From assembly GCF_003258595.1 (NCBI RefSeq), contig NZ_QHHQ01000007.1, positions 124,001 to 188,000 of the forward strand: 64,000 nucleotides of DNA, in the 5' to 3' direction. The notes below the pieces were generated by a model. The model did not search any database. It saw nothing but the letters and a program-made list of their open reading frames with translations, and had not been told where the DNA came from. The DNA comes from Acuticoccus sediminis. Its GTDB lineage: Bacteria > Pseudomonadota > Alphaproteobacteria > Rhizobiales > Amorphaceae. Below are positions 35,622-44,483 of this stretch, piece by piece. Each line of letters opens with the position of its first letter. The first letter of the stretch is position 1. The position numbers and the translations under genes are program-made.

Positions 35622-38600
35622 CTAGAAGAACGAGCGGCGCTGCCACCAGCCCACACGGCGCGGGCGGGAGGGGTCGGACTTCTCCTCCGGCGCCGGGGCC
35701 TCGGCCTCCGCCTCCGCCGGCTCGGACGCTTCCGCCTCCGGTGCAGCGACCTCGGCTTCCGCCTCCGCCTCCGCCTCGGGGGCCGCTTCGGTCACGGTCT
35801 CGCCCGCTTCTGCGACGGGTGCCTCCGCTTCGGTCTCGGTGGCGGATGCTTCCACCGCGGCCGGCTCGGCCGGCGCCTCGTCGGATGACTCGGCGGTCAT
35901 GGTCTCGCCGTCGGCGCCCTCGTCCTCGCCCTCGCGGCGATGGCGGCGGCCACCCCGGCGGCCCCGGCGGCGACGACCGCGACGGTCGTCGTCCTGGAAG
36001 TCGCCGTCGGCCTGGACGTCCGCTTCGCCGGTCGCCGGCTCGTCGGCGGCCGCCTCGGCCTCCTCGACGTCCCCGGTCACGGCTTCGTCGGCAGCGGTCG
36101 CGGCCTGGGCGCGCTCGTCGCTGCCGCCGTCCTCGCCCCGCTCGTCGCGGCGGTCATCACTGCCGCCACCACGCCGGCGACGCCGGCGACGGCGGCGCGA
36201 GGAACGCTCGCCTGCGCTCTCCCGGGCCTCGGCGGACTCAGCGGACTCGGTGACCTCGGTCTCCTCCTCCTCGACCTCGTCCTCGTCGTCCATGACGGCG
36301 GCGTCCGGGGCGATCTGCGCCACCGGCGGCTCGACGCCCGGCGCACGGTCCACCGGCGCGCCGGGGACGATGGCGAGGTGCTGGCCGGACAGGGTCTCGT
36401 CCGCGTCGACGCCGATCTCGAGGCCGAAGCGCTCCTCCAGCTCGTTCAGGTGCTGGCGCTTCTGGTTCAGGATGTAGAGCGCCACCGTCGCCGAGGTCTT
36501 GATCGTGACGTGGTTGTCGGCGTGCTTCAGGAGGTAGTCCTCCAGCGCGCGCAGGCAGTGCAGGGCGACGGACTGGGTCGAGCGCACGTGGCCCATGCCG
36601 CCGCACGCCTCGCACGGCACCATCGAGGTCTCGACCATGCCCTGGCGGATGCGCTGGCGGCTCATCTCGAGCAGGCCGAACGGGGAGATGCGGCCGACCT
36701 GGATGCGCGAGCGGTCGAGCTTCAGCGCGTCCTTCAGGCGCTTCTCCACCTGACGGTTGTGCCGCTTCTCGTCCATGTCGATGAAGTCGATGACGATGAG
36801 GCCCGCGAGGTCGCGCAGCCGGAGCTGGCGGGCGACCTCGTCGGCGGCCTCCAGGTTCGTCTTCAGCGCGGTGTCCTCGATCGAGGACTCCTTCGTGGAG
36901 CGGCCCGAGTTCACGTCGATGGAGACCAGCGCCTCCGTCGGGTTGATGACGATGTAACCCTTCGAGGGCAGCGTCACCTGCTCGGAGAACATCGCGTCGA
37001 GCTGCGGCTCCACGCTGTACTTGGTGAAGATCGGCGTCGCCTCGCCGTACCGCTTCACGTTCTTGGCGTGAGACGGCATCAGCATCTTCATGAAGTCCTT
37101 GGCCTCGCGGTAGGCGGGCTCGCCGGACACGAGAACCTCGTCGATCTCCTTGTTATAGAGGTCGCGGATGGCGCGTTTGACGAGGTTGCCTTCCTCGTAG
37201 ACGAGCTGCGGCGCGATGGACGACAGCGTGAGATCGCGCACGCTCTCCCAGAGGCGCAGCAGATACTCGAAGTCGCGCTTGATCTCGGTCTTGGTACGGG
37301 ACGCTGCGGCCGTGCGCAGGATGATGCCCATCCCCTCCGGAACGTCCAGCTCGGCGACGGAGGACTTCAGGCGCTTGCGGTCGGCATTGTCGGTGATCTT
37401 GCGCGACACGCCGCCGCCGCGGTCCGTGTTCGGCATCAGCACCGAGTAGCGGCCGGCGAGCGACAGGTAGGTGGTCAGCGCCGCGCCCTTGGTGCCGCGC
37501 TCTTCCTTGACGACCTGGACCAGCAGGATCTGGCGGCGCTTGATCACCTCCTGGATCTTGTACTGGCGGCGCGGAGCGGCACGGCGGCGCTCCGGGATCT
37601 CCTCCATCACGTCCTGCTCGCCGATCGAGGTGATGACGTCCTCGTCGTCGTCCTCGTGGGTTTCGCGGATATGGCCGTCGCGCAGGGCCTCGTCGTCCGA
37701 GATCACCGGGTCGGCGAGACCGTCGTCGGACTTCTTGGTCGTCGGCTTCTTGGCGGTGGTGGCGCGCTTGCGCGTCGTGGTGGTGCCGGTCTCGGACTCG
37801 GTACCGGTCTTGGCCTTGGTGGCCTTCGTCGTCTTGCTCGCGGCGGTGGTGCTCGTCGTCCGGCGGCGGCGCTTCGGCTTCTCCTCCGCCGGAGCCTCGG
37901 CCTCGGCGTCCGTTGCGGCGGCTTCGGCCGGCGCGGCTTCGCCCTCGGCGGGGGCAGCCTCCGCGGCGGGGGCCTCCTCGGCGGGAGCGGCTTCGACGGC
38001 CGCAGGGGCGCTCGCCTCGGCCTCGCCGGTCGGCGCGTCGTAGGCGGACTCGCCTTCGCCGGTCACCTCGATGTCACGGATCGGGTTGTCGAACGCGGCC
38101 TCGATGTCGGCCTCGTAGGCGTCCTCGATCTGCTCGATGGCGCGGCGGAGCGACGCCTGCTCCTCGACGGGCGTCTCGGTCGACACGGTGTCGCTGGTGC
38201 TGGCGAGCTGGGCCGGCGCGGGGACGGGCTCCTCGGCCGGGGCGGCCTCAGCCTCGGGCGCCGCGGCGGTCGCGGGCTCGGCCGTCACAGGCTCGGCGGG
38301 CGCGGCGTTCCCGGTCCTGGCCGGAGCCGGCTTGCCCTTGGATTCGCTCTTGGAGCGGCGGCGGCTGGCGCGGTTCTTCTTCGGGGCCTCGTCGTCCTCG
38401 TCGGCCCGGGCGCGCTCGTCGGCGAGCAGCGCTGCGCGGTCGGCCTGCGGGATCTGGTAGTAGTCCGGGTGAATTTCGCTGAATGCGAGGAAGCCGTGGC
38501 GGTTGCCGCCGTACTCGACGAAGGCGGCCTGCAGCGAGGGTTCGACGCGCGTGACCTTCGCGAGGTAGATGTTACCGCGCAGCGGCTTCTTGCTGGCGGC

Positions 38601-38693
38601 CTCGAAGTCGAAGTCTTCCACCCGCTTGTCTCTGAGGACGACGACACGCGTCTCCTCCGGGTGGATGGCATCGATCAGCATCTTGTTGGGCAT
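35622..38693 (-). CDS. rne: Ribonuclease E
   Basis: 1023 residues. Endonuclease for mRNA decay and rRNA/tRNA processing and degradosome scaffold. S1 domain at 35-90, interrupted by an insertion of about 285 residues (about 90-375) rich in Ala/Glu/Pro with basic patches, resuming at QYKIQEVIKRRQILLVQVV. Catalytic DNase-I-like core with EALVSIDVNSGR and IVIDFIDMDEKRHNRQVEKR (active-site Asp residues), RISPFGLLEMSRQR and the zinc link VPCEACGGMGH. The C-terminal 200 residues are acidic/Arg-rich and end in GWWQRRSFF; a terminal GWW motif binds PNPase in Caulobacter. Confidence 0.95.
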   Translation of the reverse strand: MPNKMLIDAIHPEETRVVVLRDKRVEDFDFEAASKKPLRGNIYLAKVTRVEPSLQAAFVEYGGNRHGFLAFSEIHPDYYQIPQADRAALLADERARADEDDEAPKKNRASRRRSKSESKGKPAPARTGNAAPAEPVTAEPATAAAPEAEAAPAEEPVPAPAQLASTSDTVSTETPVEEQASLRRAIEQIEDAYEADIEAAFDNPIRDIEVTGEGESAYDAPTGEAEASAPAAVEAAPAEEAPAAEAAPAEGEAAPAEAAATDAEAEAPAEEKPKRRRRTTSTTAASKTTKATKAKTGTESETGTTTTRKRATTAKKPTTKKSDDGLADPVISDDEALRDGHIRETHEDDDEDVITSIGEQDVMEEIPERRRAAPRRQYKIQEVIKRRQILLVQVVKEERGTKGAALTTYLSLAGRYSVLMPNTDRGGGVSRKITDNADRKRLKSSVAELDVPEGMGIILRTAAASRTKTEIKRDFEYLLRLWESVRDLTLSSIAPQLVYEEGNLVKRAIRDLYNKEIDEVLVSGEPAYREAKDFMKMLMPSHAKNVKRYGEATPIFTKYSVEPQLDAMFSEQVTLPSKGYIVINPTEALVSIDVNSGRSTKESSIEDTALKTNLEAADEVARQLRLRDLAGLIVIDFIDMDEKRHNRQVEKRLKDALKLDRSRIQVGRISPFGLLEMSRQRIRQGMVETSMVPCEACGGMGHVRSTQSVALHCLRALEDYLLKHADNHVTIKTSATVALYILNQKRQHLNELEERFGLEIGVDADETLSGQHLAIVPGAPVDRAPGVEPPVAQIAPDAAVMDDEDEVEEEETEVTESAESAEARESAGERSSRRRRRRRRRGGGSDDRRDERGEDGGSDERAQAATAADEAVTGDVEEAEAAADEPATGEADVQADGDFQDDDRRGRRRRGRRGGRRHRREGEDEGADGETMTAESSDEAPAEPAAVEASATETEAEAPVAEAGETVTEAAPEAEAEAEAEVAAPEAEASEPAEAEAEAPAPEEKSDPSRPRRVGWWQRRSFF

Positions 38694-38785
38694 GGAATAG
38701 CTCCGGGCACCGCGAGCGTCGGCCGTGGCCGACCGCGTTCAAGCGGTCCGATGGCAGGGAATGGATTGGCGCTTCGGCCCAGGCC

Positions 38786-38822
38786 GCGGGGATGTCCAGG
38801 CAAGTGCTGACGGACATGCCGC
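38786..38822 (-). promoter_or_regulatory. Stem-loop in the rne leader
   Basis: GCGGGGATGTCC (38786-38797) pairs with GGACATGCCGC (38812-38822) around a 14-base loop, giving 6 + 4 bp with a one-base internal mismatch and bulge. It lies about 95 bases upstream of the rne ATG on the minus strand. Candidate RNase E autoregulatory element; inferred from position only. Confidence 0.4.
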
Positions 38823-39381
38823 GACGGGGAGCGCCGACGGATGCGCTTCGGCCGCGAGCGGCGAAGCGGTGAGACCTGTTCACTGCCGGGCCGTGACGGG
38901 TGGAGCGCCGAGCCTTGGTCAAGGCGAGAGGCTCACGCGGCACGGCCGGCGACGAAAGGGTGGGGCGGCGGGAGGCGAGTGATCCGCTTGCAGCGGGTCC
39001 GACCATGGAGTGGAGACGCGAAAACGGGGCCCTGCAGCCGGCGAAACGGGGGCCGCACGCCAGCAATGACGTCGGTCCAACCGCTGTTTCACCATCGTGA
39101 CTGAATGGCATCCGCCCGTTGTCTCCTGCGCCGAACAGCCGGGACGCTGCGGTGCGCATACTCGAGTTCCGCCCTATTGCACCTCGAAGAGCTAGCCGCT
39201 AGGCCAACGCTCGAAGGCGCGGGTGGAGAAAAACTCTTGGGCCGAAATCGACCCGAAAATGGGCCGACTCGACCGCGGCCCGCCAGAAGCGTAGCGTTAT
39301 TCGTCAGCCTTCACAACACAAATGCAGGGTCAAGCCTATGAATTGTGAGGCCGACCCCACCAACCTCGGTCGTTGTGAAAT

Positions 39382-39404
39382 TCACCTTCGGTCAACGAAG
39401 GTGA
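39382..39404 (+). promoter_or_regulatory. Stem-loop in amiC 5' region
   Basis: TCACCTTCG (39382-39390) and CGAAGGTGA (39396-39404) form a perfect 9-bp stem with a 5-base loop, 26 bases before the amiC start. It overlaps a GTGAAATTCAC palindrome (39375-39385). Could be a leader hairpin or an operator. Confidence 0.45.
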
Positions 39405-39429
39405 GTGCAGCATTCGGCCACAGTACTAG

Positions 39430-40812
39430 ATGGTAGCCGGATCGCGCCCTGTGAAGAGGCTCCTCACCCGATTCTCGACATCGCCGCCCTGTGACTTGCC
39501 CGGCCGCACCGCGTCGGCCGCACCGGCACGGAACCTTATGGGCCGGACCGCCGACCGGATGCGCCGCCGGGCCGTGCGCGGCGTCAACCGCGTCCTCCTC
39601 GGCACCGGCGTCGTCCTCGGGACGCTGGCGCTCCTCGCCGCGGCGGCCCTCGCGATCGCCCCGAAGGCGCACGCCGCGATCCTCGCCAGCGCGATGGATG
39701 TCCAGCAGTTCCCCGGCGCCACGCGGTTTATCGTCTCCGTCTCCGGCGAGCCGCACTACCGGGCCTTCGTGGTCGACGGGCCGCCCCGCCTCGTCGTCGA
39801 CTTCGACGAGATCGACTTCGAGGTGCCCGAGCCGCCGCCGGGGCAGGGGGTTATCACCGCCTTCCGCTTTGGCGCCCTCTCGGGCGACGCCGGGCGGATC
39901 GTCTTCGACCTCGCCGAGCCTGCCCTCCTCGTGCGCCACGTCTACCTGCCGGCGATCGGCGGTCAGCCGGGGCGGCTGGTGTTCGACATCGAGCCGGTGG
40001 ACGCGACCCGCTTCGGCTACGCCGCCGTGACCGCCAGCGCCGACGCCAGCGAGGCGCCGCACCAGGCCGTCCCGCACCCCGACGGGCGCGTCGTGGTGAT
40101 CGACCCCGGCCACGGCGGGATCGACCCCGGCGCCTCCACCGCCGGCGGCGAGTTCGAGAAGGACCTCGTCCTCGCCTTCGCCAGGCGCCTCGAGACGCGG
40201 CTCTCCACCATCCCGGGCCTCACGGTGCGGCTCACCCGGTCGGACGACACGTTCCTGTCGCTGTCGCGGCGCATCAAGCTGGCGCGCGCCTTCGGGGCCG
40301 ACCTCTTCATCTCGCTGCACGCCGACGCCGCGCCGCAGGACTACGTCCACGGCGCGACCGTCTACACCCTCTCCGAGCGGCCGTCCGACGCGCAGGCCGC
40401 CGAGCTCGCCGCGCGCGAGAACCTCGCCGATTCCGTCTCGGGCGCGATCGAGCCGAACCACCAGGAGGAGGTGTCCGGCATCCTCGCCGACCTCCTGCGC
40501 CGCGAGACCAAGGCCTTTTCCCACACCTTTGCGGAGCGACTCATCGGCGCACTCTCGGCGACGATGGACATGAACTCCAACCCCCACCGCTCCGCCCGCT
40601 TTCGCGTCCTGATGGCGCACGACATCCCCTCGGTGCTGTTCGAGCTCGGCTATCTCACCAACGAGAGCGACGCCGAGCGCCTCCTCAGCGACGACTGGCA
40701 GGAGGAGATCGCCGCATCAGTTGCCGCCGCGGTCGCCGACTTCTTCGACCTCGATCCGCCCATCGGCGCGGAGTGGCTGGCGCAGGGGACGACACGCGAC
40801 CGCGTGCAGTAG
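39430..40812 (+). CDS. amiC: N-acetylmuramoyl-L-alanine amidase (AmiC-type, AMIN + Amidase_3)
   Basis: 460 residues from the ATG at 39430; the Met at 39538 is a possible shorter start. A signal/membrane segment RVLLGTGVVLGTLALLAAAALAIA follows an Arg-rich stretch (RRRAVR). AMIN domain about 90-195 (ILASAMDVQQFPGATRFIVSVSG) for septal peptidoglycan targeting; zinc amidase domain about 220-455 with His228 in VVIDPGHGGIDPG, Glu243 in EFEKDLVL, His297 in ISLHADAA, and catalytic Glu in VLFELGYLTN. Splits daughter cells; followed by mrcA and divergent from rne, a conserved order. Confidence 0.95.
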   Translation: MVAGSRPVKRLLTRFSTSPPCDLPGRTASAAPARNLMGRTADRMRRRAVRGVNRVLLGTGVVLGTLALLAAAALAIAPKAHAAILASAMDVQQFPGATRFIVSVSGEPHYRAFVVDGPPRLVVDFDEIDFEVPEPPPGQGVITAFRFGALSGDAGRIVFDLAEPALLVRHVYLPAIGGQPGRLVFDIEPVDATRFGYAAVTASADASEAPHQAVPHPDGRVVVIDPGHGGIDPGASTAGGEFEKDLVLAFARRLETRLSTIPGLTVRLTRSDDTFLSLSRRIKLARAFGADLFISLHADAAPQDYVHGATVYTLSERPSDAQAAELAARENLADSVSGAIEPNHQEEVSGILADLLRRETKAFSHTFAERLIGALSATMDMNSNPHRSARFRVLMAHDIPSVLFELGYLTNESDAERLLSDDWQEEIAASVAAAVADFFDLDPPIGAEWLAQGTTRDRVQ

Positions 40813-41039
40813 GAAGACACGGCAACAGTTGATGAACAAAACTGTTGCAATTTTAGCGTCAGTATCCTTTCGCCACTCATGCATTTCCGCGCTTTCACAT
40901 TGAAGCGCTTGTGATTCCAGCCTGCGCTGGGGTAGGCGATAGCGGCAGGGACCTCGCCACCTCGTGCACGCCAATTTCTTCGTCGCAATCGTGGCGACAC
41001 GAGACCGCGGCGGCTGTATTGTGCCGCGCTGCGAGGCCC

Positions 41040-43511
41040 ATGTTCCGGAGGCGCGTCACTGTGTTTAGGTTTTTCGTTAGCTTCGTTGGCTTCCTGTTCT
41101 CGCTCGGCTCCGTGCTCGGGCTGCTCGCGGCTGCGGGTGTCGGCATCTATATCGCCCAGATCTCCGACACGCTCCCCAGCGTGAACGTGCTGCGCAACTA
41201 CGAGCCGGAAGTCATGACCCGCATCCACGCGGACGATGGTTCGCTGGTCGCCGAATACGCCGAAAAACGCCGCCTCTTCCTGCCCATCCAGGCGATCCCC
41301 GTCCGCATCCGCAACGCCTTCCTGTCCGCCGAGGACTCCTCGTTCTACGAGCACGCCGGCGTCGACCCGCAGGCGATCTTCCGCGCCCTCGTCACGAACC
41401 TGCGCAATCGCGGCACCGACTCGCGCCCCGTCGGTGCGTCGACCATCACCCAGCAGGTCGCCAAGAACTTCCTCCTGACCAACGAGGTGTCCTACGAGCG
41501 CAAGGTGAAGGAGGCGATCCTGTCGCTGCGCATCGAGGCGGCGTTCTCCAAGGACGAGATCCTCGAACGCTACCTCAACGAGATCTATCTCGGCCTCGGC
41601 GCCTACGGCGTCGCCGCCGCCTCGCTGGTCTATTTCGACAAGTCCGTCCACGAGCTGACGCTGGCCGAGACGGCCTACCTCGCCGCGCTCCCCAAGGCGC
41701 CGAACAACTACCACCCGTTCCGCCACGCCGACCGCGCCATCGAGCGTCGCAACTGGGTGCTCGACCGCATGATGCTGGACGGCGCCGCCAGCCCGGAGGA
41801 GGTCCGCAAGGCGAAGGCCGAGCCGCTGCGCGTCGTGCCGCGTGAGCGCCAGCGCACCCTGCCGGGCTCGGAGTACTTCGCCGAGGAGGTCCGCCGCGAG
41901 CTGGTCGCCATGTACGGCAGCAAGACCCTCTACGAGGGCGGCCTGTCGGTCCGCACCTCGCTCGACCCGCAGATGCAGGTGATGGCGCGCAACGCGCTGA
42001 TGTCCGGCCTCCTCAAGATCGACAAGGAGCGCGGCTCCTGGCGCGGCCCGATCAAGACGCTCGAGCTCGAGCCCGGCGAGGACTGGGGGCCGAAGATCGG
42101 CACTGTCGACGGGCTCTACGACGTTCCCGAGTGGAAGGTCGCCGTCGTGCTGAGCGTCAGCGGCAACGAGGCGATCCTCGGCCTGCAGCCGCCGCGCGAC
42201 GTCTGGGGCTCGCTGACCACCGAGCGCGAGCAGGTGTCGCTGACGACGTCCGGCGTGCCGTGGAGCCGCGTGAGGGCCGGCGGCAGCACAGGGCGGTTGT
42301 CCAACGTCCTGAAGCGGGGCGACGCCATCTACGTCGAGAAGGTCGACGGCACGTGGACCTTGCGGCAGGTGCCGGCGATCCAGGGCGCGCTCCTCGCCAT
42401 GGACCCGCACACCGGCCGCGTGAAGGCGCTCGTCGGCGGCTTCTCCTACTCCTACTCCGAGTTCAACCGCGCCACCCAGGCGCTGCGCCAGCCGGGCTCG
42501 TCCTTCAAGCCGTTCGTCTACGCGGCGGCGCTGGACAACGGCTACACGCCATCGTCCATCATCCTCGACGCGCCGATCGAGATCGTCGTCGGCCGCGAGG
42601 TGTGGCGGCCGAAGAACTACGGCGGCAAGTCCGCCGGTCCGTCGACGCTGCGCTCGGGCGTCGAGCGTTCGCGCAACCTCATGACGGTGCGTCTCGCCAA
42701 GGACATGGGCATGCCCCTCGTCGCCGAGTATGCCGAGCGCTTCGGCATCTACGACGACCTCGGCAAGTACCTGCCGATGGCGCTCGGCGCGGGCGAGACG
42801 ACCGTGATGCGCCTCGTCGGCGCCTACTCGATCATCGCCAACGGCGGGCAGCGGATCCAGCCGACGCTGATCGACCGTATCCAGGACCGGCACGGTCGCA
42901 CCGTCTTCAAGCACGACCAGCGCCGCTGCGACGAGTGCAACGCGCTGGCCTGGCGCGACCAGCCGGCCCCCGAGGTGATCGACGAGCGCGAGTACGTCCT
43001 CGACCCGATGACCGCCTACCAGATCACCTCGATCATGGAAGGCGTCGTCCAGCGCGGCACGGCCACCCGCATCCAGGCGCTCGGCCGTCCGGTCGCCGGC
43101 AAGACCGGCACCACCAACGAGGAGAAGGACGCCTGGTTCGTCGGCTTCACGCCGGACCTCGTGGCCGGCGTCTTCATCGGCTACGACGAGCCCAAGCCGA
43201 TGGGCCGCGGCGCCACCGGCGGCCACATGGCCGCGCCGATCTTCCTCGACTTCATGCAGCACGCCGTCGACGGGACCCCGGTCGTGGACTTCCGCGTCCC
43301 CGAGGGCATCAAGCTGATCCCGGTCGACCGCGTCAGCGGCCGCCAGACCTCCGGGTCCGGCCCGAACGTGATCCTCGAGGCGTTCAAGCCCGGCACCGCG
43401 CCCGGCGACACCTTCTCGATCATCGGCCTCAACGACAACCAGCCCTCGCGGCGCCGCATCACCCGGGAGTCGGAGCGCGCGGTCCTGTCGGGCACCGGCG
43501 GGCTCTACTAG
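41040..43511 (+). CDS. mrcA: Penicillin-binding protein 1A (bifunctional transglycosylase/transpeptidase)
   Basis: 823 residues from the ATG at 41040 (frame open to 40911, upstream part unlike the family). Short cytoplasmic Arg-rich tail, TM helix about 8-38, GT51 domain with catalytic Glu98 in SAEDSSFYEHAGVD and GASTITQQVAKNFLL, an OB-like insert, then the transpeptidase domain with Ser487-x-x-Lys490 in RQPGSSFKPF, SRN in ERSRNLMTVRLA and KTGTTNEEKDAWFVGF. Builds peptidoglycan at the cell wall. A perfect terminator follows. prfB, which often follows in this order, is absent. Confidence 0.96.
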   Translation: MFRRRVTVFRFFVSFVGFLFSLGSVLGLLAAAGVGIYIAQISDTLPSVNVLRNYEPEVMTRIHADDGSLVAEYAEKRRLFLPIQAIPVRIRNAFLSAEDSSFYEHAGVDPQAIFRALVTNLRNRGTDSRPVGASTITQQVAKNFLLTNEVSYERKVKEAILSLRIEAAFSKDEILERYLNEIYLGLGAYGVAAASLVYFDKSVHELTLAETAYLAALPKAPNNYHPFRHADRAIERRNWVLDRMMLDGAASPEEVRKAKAEPLRVVPRERQRTLPGSEYFAEEVRRELVAMYGSKTLYEGGLSVRTSLDPQMQVMARNALMSGLLKIDKERGSWRGPIKTLELEPGEDWGPKIGTVDGLYDVPEWKVAVVLSVSGNEAILGLQPPRDVWGSLTTEREQVSLTTSGVPWSRVRAGGSTGRLSNVLKRGDAIYVEKVDGTWTLRQVPAIQGALLAMDPHTGRVKALVGGFSYSYSEFNRATQALRQPGSSFKPFVYAAALDNGYTPSSIILDAPIEIVVGREVWRPKNYGGKSAGPSTLRSGVERSRNLMTVRLAKDMGMPLVAEYAERFGIYDDLGKYLPMALGAGETTVMRLVGAYSIIANGGQRIQPTLIDRIQDRHGRTVFKHDQRRCDECNALAWRDQPAPEVIDEREYVLDPMTAYQITSIMEGVVQRGTATRIQALGRPVAGKTGTTNEEKDAWFVGFTPDLVAGVFIGYDEPKPMGRGATGGHMAAPIFLDFMQHAVDGTPVVDFRVPEGIKLIPVDRVSGRQTSGSGPNVILEAFKPGTAPGDTFSIIGLNDNQPSRRRITRESERAVLSGTGGLY

Positions 43512-43539
43512 CGGCCCGGCACCCATCGCGAGACGGTCG

Positions 43540-43569
43540 AGGCCGGTCCAGTCCCTGGGCCGGCCTTTT
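43540..43569 (+). terminator. Rho-independent terminator of mrcA
   Basis: A 12-bp stem AGGCCGGTCCAG (43540-43551) with CTGGGCCGGCCT (43555-43566), one G-U pair, loop TCC, followed by TTTCGTTT. 29 bases after the mrcA stop. Confidence 0.88.
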
Positions 43570-43817
43570 CGTTTCCGGCGCCGCCCGCTGCGACACGGTC
43601 GGGCGTGGCGCGACGTCGCGGATCCCTGCGCGGGCATCCCCCTCGCGGAACCGCGGGACCGCGGTGCTTCACGCGGACTTGAAGTGCGAAGATGCGTCGG
43701 TTCTCGCGCCGGACGGCCCGGATCGCGTCCCGTGGCGGGGGGGGCGGCGGGGAGGAGGGGATCCCTTGGGTTGCTTGCCCTTGGCTCCGGCGCTGTTGTA
43801 GCAGGGCGGGTGCAATC
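43570..43817. other. GC-rich gap with a G-run
   Basis: About 250 bases with no supportable gene. It includes an 8-G run and several GGGG blocks at about 43738-43760, so sequencing or slippage errors are possible there. Open frames across it are shadows of high GC content. Confidence 0.45.
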
Positions 43818-44483
43818 ATGCCCGGGGGGCTCGCCATCACATACGCCGGTCGTCACGCCAAAGGGGCGCGTCGCGTTGCTCCGGGCCGCAGTGTTTCCGC
43901 GGCCGCCGACCGCCCGACCAGTCCGCCGCTCGCCAAGCGCGCGCTCCGACTTGCGCTGGCCCTCTGCCTGGGCCTCGCGGTCTTCGTCTCGTGCATCCTC
44001 GCGATCTCGGTCGCACATGCCGACGACAAGCCCTCGCTCTGGCGCAGCCTCGACGCCGAGGACCTGCGCCAGCGCTTCGTGGGCAGCACCATCGAAGGGG
44101 TCTACTCCGACGGGGAAGCGTTCAGCGAGGAGCTGAAGGCCGACATGACCACCTTCTACCGTGACCAGGACGAGGCCACGGACGGGCAGTACGAGCTGAA
44201 GGGCGAATTCATCTGCTTCGCCTACCCGGTGCCGATCGACACGGGATGCTTCCGCGTCTGGCAGCGGTCCGCCAACTGCTACGACATGTATATCGCCGAG
44301 GATCAGGGCTTCCCGTCCGTCGGGCTCTACCAGCGCATGGTCGGAACCGGCTGGGACTCGCGCTTCTGGCGATCGGACGAGGCGCCGACATGCCCGGGCG
44401 AACAGCTCGCCCGCGCGCCGGCGGCGGCCCCGCACCAGATGGCGCGGGCTCCCGCTCCGGCGAGGGGCGGTCCCGCTACTTGA
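43818..44483 (+). CDS. Exported hypothetical protein
   Basis: 221 residues from the ATG at 43818. A hydrophobic segment RALRLALALCLGLAVFVSCILAISVAHA (about residues 40-68) ends in a possible VAHA cleavage site, following a 40-residue basic leader that is long for a signal peptide, so a membrane anchor is possible. The mature part has a Cys-containing core: GSTIEGVYSDGEAFSEELKADMTTFYRDQ, YELKGEFICFAYPVPIDTGCFRVWQRSANCYDMY and a C-terminal Pro/Ala tail. Four Cys might pair in the periplasm. No family recognised. Its last 8 bp overlap the convergent nitroreductase. Confidence 0.68.
   Translation: MPGGLAITYAGRHAKGARRVAPGRSVSAAADRPTSPPLAKRALRLALALCLGLAVFVSCILAISVAHADDKPSLWRSLDAEDLRQRFVGSTIEGVYSDGEAFSEELKADMTTFYRDQDEATDGQYELKGEFICFAYPVPIDTGCFRVWQRSANCYDMYIAEDQGFPSVGLYQRMVGTGWDSRFWRSDEAPTCPGEQLARAPAAAPHQMARAPAPARGGPAT

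Larger units (their letters stand above)
38694..39429. other. 736-bp rne/amiC divergent intergenic region
   Basis: No supportable gene. The rne-proximal half (38694-39060) has the composition of a long structured leader and contains a hairpin at 38786-38822; the amiC-proximal third (39230-39429) is more AT-rich and holds several TTGTGA/TCACAA elements, a GTGAAATTCAC palindrome and a 9-bp-stem hairpin. A minus-strand frame running out of this region into rne (195 codons) is out of frame with rne and lacks codon bias. A long rne 5' UTR would agree with the autoregulation known for E. coli rne. Confidence 0.55.

Noticed and set aside
38572-39159. A 195-codon open frame upstream of and partly inside rne
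   Set aside because: Out of frame with rne, no codon bias or conserved motif; treated as leader sequence.
39160-39260. Possible tRNA on the minus strand (GCCTAGCGGCTAGCTC-like D-arm)
   Set aside because: No TTCRA T-arm, no matching acceptor stem, no plausible anticodon arm.
43692-43817. Longer start for the exported orphan at 43692
   Set aside because: The extra residues are a poly-Gly/Arg stretch encoded by a G-run, with no ribosome site; the ATG at 43818 precedes the hydrophobic segment more sensibly.
40650-44435. A 1261-codon minus-strand open frame opposite mrcA
   Set aside because: Antisense shadow of mrcA and neighbours caused by third-position GC; low-complexity composition and no motif.
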